Shown piece by piece: positions 12,637 to 24,626 of a stretch of 64,000 nucleotides of DNA (positions within the stretch are counted from its first letter, which is position 1; the number at the start of each line of letters is the position of its first letter). The notes under the pieces are model-generated. The model was not told the origin of the DNA. It ran no database searches and saw only the letters and a program-made list of their open reading frames with translations. Position numbers and translations under genes: made by a program. This stretch comes from Marchantia polymorpha subsp. ruderalis (taxonomy: Eukaryota; Streptophyta; Marchantiopsida; Marchantiales; Marchantiaceae), in the NCBI GenBank assembly GCA_037833965.1, contig AP031351.1, positions 5,034,501 to 5,098,500 on the forward strand, given 5' to 3'.

Positions 12637-14461
12637 ATGACTCACTTGACATCGTGTTCTCAAAAGACTTGGAGTCATCAGCTTGAAAGTGTTGACCCAG
12701 AGCTATCAACTCACCCAAGAAAGTATTGGTTAGCCAATTAGGATCCACAATGATGAAATCAAGGTTGGGGATGTGTATGATGGATCCAACGTCATTCAAG
12801 TAAGATATGACCGAGCTCATTATCCTTGAATGATCAACAGAGTGTGCAGAAGATGAAGGAATGAATTGATTCAAACTAAGAGCACAGAATTCATGAAACT
12901 TTTTGGATGGCCACAGAGGGCAACTTCTGTTTTTTTTGGTGTTTTTAACCAAGAGGGAGGTGAGTTGAAAACACAAATGGGGAACCTTTGGGGATCTTTC
13001 ACTCAACAACTCCTCAAAATTTTTAAAAATATGACTTTTGAGAGGGATAACTTGCTTGTTATTTCGAGCATCTACATGAAAAAACTCTTGGCAGAGATCC
13101 ACAAAATTTGCGAATCTTTTGGTCAGTTCTTCAACTATGGAGCGAGCCCAAGTCAAAGAGCGGGTTCTTGCTTTATCTTTGTGTGAAATCACAACAATAA
13201 CTTGAGGAAGATTATGTCCTATGACCTTGGTGCTGGATGTAATGAAATTCAACCACTCCTCCAATTCAGATCTAAAACAAGAGTCTGGTTTGTTCGAAGA
13301 TGTTTTTGTACAAAAGAGGCTATATACAAAAAGAAAAACACAGAAATTGTTGGTTTGAGGAAACAAAACATTTTGAAGAGTACGAAAAATCCATTGTCCT
13401 GCAAGATCCCAAACTGAAATTTGCATTTCTTCATTATTTTGCAAAAACTCCACTTCAATGCCTTTGGTTCTGAGTTTGTTCCATTTGCTCGCAAGCCGAC
13501 TGTTGCCTTGGATTACACTCATTAGCGTTCGACGCAACTGAGTTTTGCCTACAGATGAAAAAAAATAACGACAACAAATACAACTTGTTACTTTAGATGT
13601 TTTTTACGAATTATATAATAAGATATTCTGAGTTCCACCTTTAGAATTTCAAATTTAAATAGGAATTTATCTCTCGATTGATTTAATCTGTACTTCTAAT
13701 TTATTTTATTGAGTTTTGCACACAATTATGAAAACATCTAGATCAAAAAATAAACTTCGTAAATTCAAAATTAATCATTGAAAACTAACAAGTTAGATTA
13801 CTGCTTTGCAAACCTTGAGAAAAAAACTGAGAATTTACAGAGCACGTTACCTGCTCTAGGAGAGCCGCATAAGAAGAGTCGACCAGCTTTTGCAGCTCCA
13901 AATGTTAATTTGGCTTCTCGGAACACGGACATGTAGACGGCCCGCTTCCGGTTCTGCTTTAGGGCCTCTTGAATTTTCGCCGCCTTTCCGTCTGTTTGCC
14001 ACAAGGTTCCTGAGATATCGATTTCCTCCAGAGTCAAGTTGACTTGCAGTAGCCCCATGAGATCCCTGAACGCCTCTTCGTCAAAAACGAGTTCGCTTTG
14101 TAACACCGAGCGAGACAAATCCAAGTGAGTGAGACTTGTGTCCTCTCGCAAGCACCGAAGCAAGTCTTTCCATACTCCCTTCAAATCATCTTTGTTATTA
14201 ACAGATAATCTCAGTCTTTTCAGGACTGAAGTTTCTCCGGGTTTCCGATTCATCGACAGGATTCTTCCCATTCTATCTTGGTTGGTACCTGAAGTGCGAG
14301 GATCACTCGCCAGTATACTCAAAGATTTTAGAGATTTGATTTCACCGCGCAGAACCCTACCTAATAGATTCAATGATAACATCCATTCATCATGGTCATC
14401 CGAAACTACGAGTTGAAGCTCCATTTTGGGATCCTTGACATCGGAGCTAGCAGCCTGCGCA

Positions 14462-14496
14462 AGAGCTTCTATTGACTTCCAGTCAATAGAAGCTCT
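14462..14496. repeat. 16-bp hairpin within ROCO coding sequence
   Basis: AGAGCTTCTATTGACT (14462-14477) and its exact reverse complement (14481-14496) flank TCC. They encode part of RASIDWKSIEAL. The right copy lacks precisely the 38 bases containing this hairpin, near 59205. Confidence 0.9.
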
Positions 14497-16582
14497 AAAA
14501 GATAAAGAAACTTTTTTTATAGCACTGTCACGTATGACCTCGTCGAGCTGGTGCCATTTCTCAGGGCGCATTCGCAAGTCAGACAACCTCATTTTCTTCA
14601 ATGGGTTGGAAATTCGCAACTCAGACATCCTCACTTCCTTCAATGATGGGTTGGAAGTAAGGAGTTCCCTTATACAGTCTCCGAGTCTTTCCATACCGAG
14701 TGTATCCATTCCAAGAAGAAGACGTTCAATGGAACGGTTGCGATCATCTCCGGCCAAAGCCTTCAGCAACAAGGCCGCTCCCCAAGTCCCATCATCTAAT
14801 GTGATTTTCTTCAAAGACGAACTGTGGATCAAAGCCTGGGACACGATTCTAACGGTCTCTTCATCCATGTCGTACCTTGAGTGGCGTAAACTCAACGTTT
14901 CTAAAAGAGGAGCACTGTTGATCATGTCAGCCACACGCTTCACTGCACTCAAGTCCCCCCACGCGTTTTTGAGTCCTAAATACTTTAGATTAGAATCAGA
15001 GTTTCCTCGCAGTCCTGAGGAAAGATTCAGGAAACATCTCGCAGTCAAAGGGCAATCGTCTATTTCCAAACGCTTTACGGTAGAGGTACTCAGAATTCTC
15101 CCCAGCTGTAAACACAAGCTCTCCACTTCCGTATCTGAACTCCAACTCAAACCTCCAAAGCGTATCTCTCGTAGAATGGTGCTAGATCTGAATCCTCTCA
15201 TGACTACATCCCATTCGCTATCCGTCAAACTCCATGCCTCTCCGCCACATATAACTCCTACATCCAAATGATCAAGGGTGTTGCAGTTGCCGATTGCCTC
15301 CAGCAGTCGAAGGCGCAATTGGCTTCGCCACCCTATTTTCGCCGAGAGAGATGCATCCCCCGGAGAGAAACTCCCAAACCTATACAGACCTAAATCTCGG
15401 AGTCTCGTTATAGTTTCGCCTTTTCCTTCCAGACGCTGTATAAGGTCCTCGACCTTGCGGAGAAGCTTTGGATCCTCGTCTGAGTCCATTCCCCGTGTCG
15501 CAACTTCAGCGTCGACCTCGCGGGGAAGCTCCGGTTCCTCGTCTGCGGAGTCCATTCCTCGTCTGCGTGTGTCAAGTTCAGCAGCGATAGTGACGATGGA
15601 CGCACCTGCAACTTCCATTCTCTCCTCCAAATGTAATATAGCATACAAGAAACACCAATCCCAATTCAGAGTAATTTGTGAACTTCACATTGCAGTGTCA
15701 CAACTCGTGCACATGCACACGAGACTTGCTGGGCTTGTGCATGCTGGGCATGAGACTTCTTGCGCGGTGCAAGAGCAGCGACGCACAGATTACTCCAATC
15801 TCTGCAAATAAGCAAGCGGATCATGATCATGGTCAATCACCACTAACGCAGAGAGATTGTGCAAAGTGAAATCAGAATGCTGCTCTAACTCAGGTACAAG
15901 AAGCAATGTGAATCAAAATGAACGCAAAACACGATTCTGGTTCCAAGCAAATTCTTACATGGAAAGAGGAATTTCACAGAGAGGCGTTTTATGTTCGCTG
16001 TTAACCGAACTGGATGGACAAGCTCTCTGCAGGTGAATTTGAAATGAATCGAGGCAAGGAGGATGCGATGTGAATGCACAATGTCCTGGATAGCATGATA
16101 GGGAAGTACCCGAGTTGTGTAAGAACTCGATGTACAGTTGTAATGGGATACTGCGAATCTAGCTGCATCAAGACCCACAGGATGACAGCCCCTAAAATCA
16201 TACAGCATCTTCAATCAGATCTTGTCATTGACACGTGCGAGCGATCCGAGTAGATGTTGACTTTGTTGTGCAAGCGAACAGGATAAGTGGTGAGTCACAC
16301 AATGTGACTCACACTGATGCATTCAGTGTGTTGATACACTCAATGTAGTCACGCTGACAACAAACATATAAAATGTATCTTCATTGAATCATTTTCCTGG
16401 AATCTTTGACCTATTCAAGCGAGTGGAGCAAGTGGAAGTATTATAACCACTGAGTGGCACATGCGCTGTTAGCCTGGTTGACAAAGCCTATTGTGATTTT
16501 TTCTTTGCTTTGAATATAGGAACAGTAGTCTACCTCACTCTGCATAACTTGTAGGTTCAGAACAAACTTATAAGCTATTCGG

Positions 16583-16621
16583 GAGTTTACAAGACATAAT
16601 GTATCAATGTCTTGTAAACTC
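16583..16621. repeat. 15-bp foldback, left arm only
   Basis: GAGTTTACAAGACAT (16583-16597) and its exact reverse complement (16607-16621) surround 9 bases. The matching place in the right arm (before ATAGCTTATAAG at about 56840) lacks the structure. Confidence 0.85.
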
Positions 16622-16648
16622 GCGAATCCATACCTCCATCTGAATCTG

Positions 16649-16790
16649 ACCTCCATACTCTGGAACAAGAACTGTGCATGTGCTCACATGCTTGACACCT
16701 GAGCTATAAGAAAAATCATATCAGCAATCAAGACCCTAGAGTACTCTTCTACTCTAATCAAAGTTGTATGGACTCATAGAGTATGGAGGT
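16649..16790. repeat. 13-bp inverted repeats around a flipped segment
   Basis: ACCTCCATACTCT (16649-16661) and AGAGTATGGAGGT (16778-16790) are exact inverted copies. The sequence between them (about 16662-16765) has the same plus-strand orientation as 56697-56801 in the right arm, although everything around it is inverted between arms. One arm has therefore undergone a local inversion. Confidence 0.8.
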
Positions 16791-17775
16791 CTCTACGCCT
16801 CAAACATGAAATAGAAATCGAATTTTGTCCGTGCTACGTGCACTCTAGCTTGTTTATCTCGTCGTATAGAAGTGGATAGAACCAGCATGATACTTGACGT
16901 CAACGTCAAACTTCTCAAGAAGTTACATTTTTTGAACTTGCTTGCAAGTGAAGAGAAACTGTGATGCATACATTTCTTAAAAGATACTTCTGATGCTAAA
17001 TGCTAGATAATCGTGATTCGTGACTTCACATGAAGATCTGATGTAACTGTACAAGTAAACTCAAATATCTGATATATTTACTGAAATTAATCAAGCCATA
17101 CCATATCATCCAAGTCATGCCACTTTTGCATTCGTATGCTCATAACATAAATCCAAACATGTCTAATGAAAAAAATAAAGCACATGGCCTAATTGATAAA
17201 CTTCCAGTTTCCGTTTCAAATGGAAACTTGTTATTTCAAGCCTGTGTCTCTCGTTTGTTTAAAGCATATTCAAATGTACAGAATTTGAAATTGTGATCAA
17301 ACACCTTGTGGATGTGAAGTCTGATTTGCATCTTTATTTGATGATACGTCCGATCTCAATATGTTAAGTTTTAAACAAGCTAAAATGAATTGTTTCGAAG
17401 AAAAAACGATTCAATAAAAGGTACGGCATTACATGTCTCTTGGGTTTTCTTAACTGTTTTAAAAATTTTTTCTCTACACTTCTTCAGCTTTTCAATTGCT
17501 TTTCAATTGATTTTCACGTTTTATAAAAACTGTTTACATTTTTTGAGGAGTAAATTTAAATTTTCATTATAAAATTAGTTCTTTCATAAATATATTCAAA
17601 ATCGGCCCAAAAAAATTCACACTTAAACTTTTATATAAAATATTGAAACAAGCCTTTAATAATAAAATAATAATGATGAATGTGCGAATTTCTTTTCAAT
17701 ATAATATCAACAAGATTGATTTTTGGATGCAATAATTTTTTATATAATTTTTAGTTTCTAATCGACATGATTTAT

Positions 17776-20100
17776 GAAAATATGATTTATAAATTATAAT
17801 CCTATACTTATCACATGTATAAAATCAAATATTCTAAATTTTTGAGAAATGATAATAAATTATAAAGTAACAGCTTAGAAATAAATATAGATTTTATAGA
17901 AATTCTGTATTTAGTGAAGAAGAAATAAATTCTATCAAATAAATCATGAATTTGTAAAAATTTATTATTGCATAAATTAAATCTTTGGATACATAGTTCT
18001 TTGTAAAAAAAATTTCTTCTGAATATCAAAATCTTGTTCCACATTGGTTTAAAAAGTATCGGTATATTTACTATTATCATAACAGTGTTTTCTAAAGTTG
18101 ACAATGTGCACATAATTCTAACATATCTCTTCCATATTTGTCTTTCAATTTATCCATTATTAGACTTGAACTTTAATCTCAGATTCAAACTATATATATT
18201 TTTTTGTGATCCATGATAAACCATTCACATATCATTATTATTATTGTAGCGAATAAAAAATATAGGAAATACGTCTTCTTCTTTTGCTTTTAGTCATAAG
18301 TCAACAAGACTTTATAAGTTTATTCTAAAGAATAATTTTTTATCAAAATATTGTAATTAAAATGACCAATTAATAAATGAAGTAAATTCAATACGGCAAA
18401 CAAACTCTTTATAATATATGGATATTTCAGAGGGTTCAACATTATTTATCCAAACATCATATACATCAATCTGATCTGCCAACTTTCAAACATAATTTTA
18501 TTTAAAAAATCATCCACTTCCAGTATAAATACTACAGTTTTGACATTTTTTGTGATGAAAGAGATAGCTCAAAAGCATCGAACAACCATAGATATTGTTA
18601 TATATATCAACTCGCTTCAAACTAAAGTTTGCAATTATGATATGATTATATTCACAACTTGTTTTGGGAATTTTTCTAGTGTTAATTGTTGAAAATTATA
18701 ATTTCGGATTCGCAATCTTGTCCAAACTCAAAGCTTTCACCTTGTCTTTGACTTGATAATCTTGTAACAATAGTCATCACATTTTGTGTATTTTGTTATG
18801 TCAAACCTAGCTCTCCCACTCCCATTTTTCATGAAAACCATGTTGTTTAAGTTCATAATTAAGGTTGTACTGTTGTCGGAAAATTTGTTTCTTCTTACTC
18901 TTGTAAAATAGTAACTTGAAATTATCAAATTACATAAATAATGTTAATCATCATCAAACCACCTAATGCAACCACATTGCTAATGTACTTGAAAATACTT
19001 CACCTATTAGGTCTTAAATCCTACGGATGATTTGTTAATGTCTTTTTGTAATTCCTACTATGCTATTAATATAGCATATTAGAAGTGAAATCTGTAAACT
19101 AAACATATTACAAGGAGGTTGGAACGTAAATGACTCAATCTCTTATCTCTATTTATGCCACGATTTCGAGGATCCTATTGACTTTTCAAAACCAGATCTT
19201 CTTTGACTCTGCTTGTCTCAGACTCGCACGCTGTGCAAATTATTATTCGATGCGAATCCTTCAGTCGTAGAAAGACTCTGCAAATTTCACTATTCTATGT
19301 AATAGAGAAAGCAACGTCCTCGTCAATTATTCTTTACTGTTATTCCAGTCAATTTCGCGGTGGGAGAGAACAATATCAATCTCTTTATTATTCTTTGTCA
19401 AATTCCAATGTAATATGTATGTACGAACCTAGAAACAGAAACATGCACAATGTGGAGACGTGTGTCAGAAGAGTCTGCTGTAACAGTTGTTGATCAAGCT
19501 GTCTTCTGGCCAAGAGATTGGGAAGACGGGCTACTTCTGTTTCTACTGTATCTCAGATTAGTTTTCCTGGCTTTGGATAACCCCTTGATGAGTGTCAAAC
19601 CATACCCATCACATTTCAGGGCTTTTTCTGTCGAGGATGTGACAAGACCTTTTTCTTAGTTAGAGGAGATTGCTGTTAAGGAGTCATACTTGGCAGAACC
19701 TGAGTGAGATTATTTGTTCATCTTGCAATTGGTTATGGACCCGATATTCCAGCCATCAACTGTGGTTATAACAAAACTTTTGGTGTCCATTTGCCAGAAG
19801 GCAAATTTTGAGCAGATTCTGGTGACAGAGAACTGAACCTCTGGCGACGAAGGAATGTTGAATATTTGGAGTCCTTTACAGAGCTGCACAAATCTTGGAT
19901 CTTTTGTCGATGTATATGAGAGGTGAGGCTTCACATTGTTTGAAGGTGATATAATGCTTATCTACAACCATAAATTGGAGCCCACTCAGCTTTGAGCTAC
20001 ATATAGAGGCAAAATGACGTAAATTTCGAATTCTGACAGAGCGAATTTTGAAGGAATCTCGCATAGAGTTTTAGCCTTTGGTAGTAGTTGTTTTACACCT
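17776..20100. other. AT-rich intergenic DNA at the start of the spacer
   Basis: Very AT-rich to about 19100, then of mixed composition. Short open frames near 19203-19659 show no domain I recognise. No gene is supported. Confidence 0.5.
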
Positions 20101-20254
20101 CATATGGTAAGGATTAGAGGGTTTCACGTCCTTGGTATCCATTGAAGCGCCTGTGCTCATCCACTTTGAAGGACAATTACAAGCTGTCCATATCCTGGAT
20201 TTTGTAGCTATGAAGGCGACAACGAAGCTGGCCACTGAAGCCATGAGTTCCAGT

Positions 20255-20970
20255 CTACTTCCAGAACTCCTGAGTTCCTGAAGGCCATGAGGGCATGTAC
20301 CTCATTCTTCTGCTGCTCGCGCTTATCGAGGTCGGAGATGTTGGCCATTTCGACAAAAACCTCATGCTCCTGAGACTCAGATTCCTTAGCCAGCGATGAC
20401 TCCTATCCTTGAAAATATTGAATTTCTTCATGGAGTATTGCTGTGCCATTTTGCTGTCGAAACGGACATTGCAGCTCGTAACCTTGGTCACTTCAGGTAG
20501 TACAGACAATGAGAGCGATTAGGGTCGTAAGTCTAATTCTATAATAGACAAGAGCAGCAAGCGATTAGGGTCGTGATTTGTGGCGCTGGCCACTCCCCCC
20601 TGGCAGTCTTGGCAGTCAAGAGCTCACTGTTGCAATTACTGATCTCGAGGAGCAGTTTCACCACTTTGTTGTGCTGCGGTGTGAGACCCTCGGGGAATGG
20701 ATCGGGGAACACCCACGTCCATGGAGGCCAGATGGAGGGCTATGAATCCTTCGTGCGTCTTGGCGGTCTCGATCACAGCTAGCCTCAGAAAATCTCGCAC
20801 GCTGGTGATGATTTTACGCCCGAGATCTCTGTGTCGGATGTAAGATCGAAGAAGAATGGCGCACTGAAGCTCTCGCCATCTCGAGGTTCATCCAGAAGGT
20901 AGCTCTCCGCCTCTTTCAGCAGGCGAGTCACCTTGAGCCTGTCACCGATCAAAGGAGTCGAGTACATGGA
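20255..20970 (-). pseudogene. Possible degraded ankyrin-like gene fragment
   Basis: Minus-strand frames give MYSTPLIGDRLKVTRLL and, further on, GFIALHLASMD followed by HNKVVKLLLE, which resembles an ankyrin repeat (TALHLA...VVKLLLE). A later frame reads FVEMANISDLDKREQQK. The pieces lie in different frames with stops between them, and no clean splice sites explain this. A GCGATTAGGGTCGT motif is duplicated at about 20516 and 20562. I call it a relic only. The ankyrin assignment rests on a short match. Confidence 0.3.
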
Positions 20971-22004
20971 TAGCCCAGTCCTGAAGATAGTCCTCAGATA
21001 CTACGACGGCCACTGAACCGCAGTTTCCATTATGGCGAACTTGCACGATGGGGTCAGGCGCACTTCCGTCCTGATGCATGGAGCTTGTGAGGGGCTGTGG
21101 ATTGGGCCAGAATAAGCACATGATTAGCAGGACACAATACGAAAATTCGAGAATTCGCTGAAAGGTCGGTCGTTAGCTTCCGAATTCTTCTCGATTTCAA
21201 TATTCAGATACGAAATTCAGTCGTGCGTCAAAACTCGTAGCACAACACACACACTCGTCAGCACGCTCCCTTAAGGTCCACAGAGTCTCCGATTTTGCTT
21301 TCGAAGCGAGGACTACGTTGCGGGATGAGGCGGACTGCGACGTGGGTGGGAATAACAGTAGATCCAGTCATTCCGTCTTGAAAAATCTGGCAATCCCAAT
21401 ATGAACCTTTTACTTCATACTCTTGTTCATGATTTTGATGCAAGGCATCTAATCAGGCAGGCTCCTTGCAGCCAGAGCTGCCACACGAGGTCCAGCCCAC
21501 TCTGAAGAGTCGGCACCGGAGTGAATGCTGGCGTCTGTGCGCACAAACTGTAGAAAATTGGACGCTCGTTACAAACCGATCTCCAGCGCACAATTGCTCA
21601 GGGATGCCGAGCAGATCTTTGGGCTCTGGTACTCGGATTTGAACTGGTGAGCTGTTCGATTCGACCGCTAGCTCACCAGCTCGGGAAACTTATGTCTCTA
21701 CCGTGGCATCCACATGAGCTTCGGGTCCATTCCATGGCAGCGAAATTCTGAACGAATCTCAGAATCTGGTTTCTCGTTCAGCGGCAACGGAGCGTGAGAC
21801 AGTGAGACAACCCAGTGAGCGGAATGAAGAAAGTTGTCAGTCCCCGAGCCCATTTGGGTGGTGCATTCTGCAACACCATTCATATACCTTCAATCCTGAG
21901 GGCCATGTAATGTGATCGCGGAAAACGCTGTCTCACACGCTTCAGCTGAAAAGCTTTTTAAGTCCTACGAGCAAGATCCTCGGAGGATTTCGCAGATTTG
22001 ATCT
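20970..22004. other. No gene seen between the relic and the F-box gene
   Basis: Moderately GC-balanced sequence with only short frames. The last 300 bases probably include the promoter and leader of the F-box gene. Confidence 0.4.
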
Positions 22005-23175
22005 TTGGATGGTAACGGACTAGAACTGGTTGTCGAGGAAGGAGGGATGGAGGCAACTATGGAATCGGACAGCGATGAGAAGGCGCTTTCGTCCAAGCCA
22101 GCAGAACTGACATCAGATTCCTTGCGGAAGTCGTTACCGGCCGACGTTCTGTTGCATGTGCTGCACAATCTCCCGCTCCAAGAGCCTGAGGAGGTTCCGT
22201 TGCGTGTGCAGAGAGTGGAACGATCTGTTCGTGTCATGGGGATCCCCAATCTCGGTTTTGCTCAAACCTGGGGAGCTGGTTCCACTGTACATAGGGCATG
22301 GAGCTCTCAGTCTCTACGACACCGGCACTCGTTGCTGGTTGCCGTCTCGAATTTGGAGAAGATGATGATATGAGCTGGCCGCATCAGGTGGGGCCTGCTG
22401 GTCGTCTTGCCAATCGCCCACTGAACGACTACTGGCAAATGGAAATCCCAACATTCATCGTCTACAACCCTTGGACACGACAGTTCCACAGATTGCCGAG
22501 TTCGTTAGCCAGTGGCACACGTTCCCTCTACATTCCTGAGGTTGGACATATGTGATGTGGAATTGATGTTCATCTCAAAACAGGGTCCTACACTTTCTTA
22601 TTTCTCTATCCTCGTTGCTCGAATGACGAGGGGAAACTTACATCTACCACTCTCAATTTCGCTCATGGCGGATCAGTAGAAAATTGCCCTTCACCAACGC
22701 TTTCGGTCCACGCCTAGAAAGAAATGGGAATACCAATCCATCCACCTACAAGACTCAATGCGTGACGAAGGAGGGGAAGTCTTTCTGGATAATGAGTAAT
22801 CTTGGATCTGATCAGGTGAACATTCTGTGTATTTACAACGTGAAGCTCGACGCTTGGATTCAGTTGAGGCAACCCGCTAGCGAGGATATCATTTGGAGAT
22901 GTATGGAGCACAAAGGCGAAGTCCTGCTGCTTGGACTAGATAATCAAAATGGATCATCAGGTAATGAGCTTTGCTTCTACGAGACTGTGGAATACATGCC
23001 TGAAAATGTGCGTCCATGGCATTTCGACGGTGACTCGTACTTCCGAGAGAAGAAGGCGGTGCCCATGCCCTCGGTGGTTGATGTACTCGCTCCCTTGTAC
23101 GAAGACTCTACAAGTCGTACAACAAATGTACGCCTCAAGTCGTGCGTGGGAGCGGGGGACGAAGTAATCAAATAG
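22005..23175 (+). pseudogene. F-box protein gene with frameshifts
   Basis: F-box proteins bind SKP1 and select substrates for SCF ubiquitin ligases. The frame opens MDGNGLELVVEEGGM and enters an F-box at LPADVLLHVLHNLPLQ, but the second half (SLRRFRCVCREWNDLF) is one frame over, which fits a 1-base insertion near 22182. A third frame continues with IPTFIVYNPWTRQFHRLP, typical of plant F-box-associated repeats. GIDVHLKTGSYTF follows a stop, and the last segment (22684-23175) reads CVTKEGKSFWIMSN and NILCIYNVKLDAWIQL. At least three frame changes with no evident introns suggest a pseudogene. Assembly error is an alternative. Confidence 0.7.
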
Positions 23176-23206
23176 ACAAATAGATTTTCCCAGACATTAT
23201 TATGCG

Positions 23207-23352
23207 TTCAGATCGAGTTCCACCGATGCAGATCAGACATGTCTCGTCCGTTGAGAGATATGTCTCGTCATTAATATGAGTTCAGATCCAGTTCAGACCG
23301 ATGCAGATCAGACACGTCTCGTTCCGTTGAGAGATATGTCTCGTCCATTGTT
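23207..23352 (+). repeat. ~73-bp tandem duplication after the F-box gene
   Basis: Two adjacent, slightly diverged units share CCGATGCAGATCAGACA and GTTGAGAGATATGTCTCGTC. The second begins near 23280. Confidence 0.8.
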
Positions 23353-23479
23353 GCGCTACGATGCTGTCGAACATTCTTGGACGTGGGTGGGCAACTGGGC
23401 AACTGGGCGATTGTACAAGACGTTGATGACAGATTGAACCCTTGTCATATACGTCCAGTCTGGACTTTCCAACCCTCAC

Positions 23480-24626
23480 TCGTCAGCCCTGGGTCGATCG
23501 AGAGCTAGATCAAGCATCCACACATCCACTGACGAGGAGCTTGGGTTCTCGAAATCATAGAATGCATCAGAAGTAGTTTGCTCTTGAGAAAATTAACGTA
23601 TACTTCACTAGGTGATAAGGAGTCCATACCTAACTTTTCAGAATTCATCTGTGGCCATGGTAGCTCAGTTCAGTCTTCAGACGGAACGCACACTCTGAAT
23701 CTACAGGCTAACTTTGGGAAAAGAACACACTGCTTACTACAGTCAAACAGTATCTTCTTCAGCTGGAAAGGATAGATGAAGCATGAAACTGTCTCATTCG
23801 TAGTGTTTCAAAAGTGGTGTAGCATTGCTTTGGAATGCTTTGATGGTTTGCTTTGGCTGAAGAAACCTTGAAAGGAGATCCTAAAGCCGAATCTTCAGTG
23901 CTGGTGTGAGAAGCAGTGCTTCCCACAGCTATGACGATGGCCCCCGAATGGTGACGATGAATGTATCCACCAGCTGAGAGTGAACCACACTCGTTACCAT
24001 ATGCCTCAACTGAGAACGCGACCCATATGGCAGGCTCGATTCTTCATTCTCAACATATCAGCCAAGTGGTGGTACACTGGTGTCATATCGAGTATGGAAA
24101 TATCACCCTCAGCCGCTAATCAAGATCAGTCAAGATCGAAAATCTAGATATAAGCATTAAAGTTTCCACTGAGATACCAATGCTGATTTCACATTTGCAA
24201 CTCGCTGGCAAGATTCGCTACTTGTATCCTGGAATCGGCCTCTCGTTTCCGAACAGCACACTGACATTTTTGGATCCGAGTTATACTTCTTCCGGAATGA
24301 ACACCATGAAGCTGTTGCATCATATTCAGCCAGAGCCACAACATCTCCATCTAGAATGTAGGTCCCACATGCTCCTGATCGAGTCTAATGTGGAGAAGAT
24401 AAAGAAAATCAACAAAAATTCTACTCCACAGGCTTGTGGCTTGATGGCATTGATTCTCGACCATATCATTCTAGGCAAAAGATACAGGTCTCGAAATTAG
24501 CGAATTTATAGCATCAAGTGCAGTGCAGAGTAGCCAACACTTGTGGATGAACTGGAAAAGTTGTGAAATTGGGTAGATCACATCGCTCTGAATAGCATAG
24601 ATGCTTGCAGCTAATACTTAATGGGA
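23480..24626. other. No gene seen
   Basis: A frame at 24180-24500 is open for 106 residues, but I recognise no domain and see no splice context. No repeats were noticed. Confidence 0.45.

Larger units (their letters stand above)
8346..15618 (-). pseudogene. TORNADO1-like LRR-Roc-COR (ROCO) gene, left copy, interrupted
   Basis: Exons (minus strand): 15618-13851, 13548-9889 (split by the LTR at 10223-12636) and 9742-8346. Without the LTR, one target-site copy and the extra 14-bp unit, the coding length is 4392 bases (1463 residues), close to Arabidopsis TRN1. Order: N-terminal region, ribonuclease-inhibitor-type LRRs to about residue 560, Roc GTPase with P-loop GSPRAGKT, G3 DLAGQ and G4-like SHKD, then a COR-like C-terminal half. 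The ATG giving MEVAGASIVTIAAEL matches the right copy. The intron between exons 1 and 2 splits the P-loop glycine codon just before KT. A 14-bp tandem duplication (9695-9722) shifts exon 3 out of frame. TRN1 is a plant developmental regulator; function here is inferred from family likeness. Confidence 0.85.
6144..17775. repeat. Left arm of large inverted duplication
   Basis: This stretch matches the reverse complement of 55708-64000 with high identity over most of its length, including coding, intron and upstream sequence. The inner boundary lies just after TAGTTTCTAAT at about 17770. The outer boundary cannot be fixed because the right arm runs off the window. The left arm is longer because it contains the LTR at 10223-12636 and a roughly 1.25-kb block (about 6993-8240) that the right arm lacks. 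Confidence 0.93.
15619..17775. other. 5' flank of the left ROCO gene
   Basis: Upstream sequence shared with 55708-58115 in the right arm. No coding is supported, because the short open frames are not consistently preserved between arms. Within 16255-16400 the left arm has several small hairpins (such as GTGAGTCACA...TGTGACTCAC) that the right arm lacks. The right arm instead has a hAT-like insertion at the same place. Confidence 0.55.
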
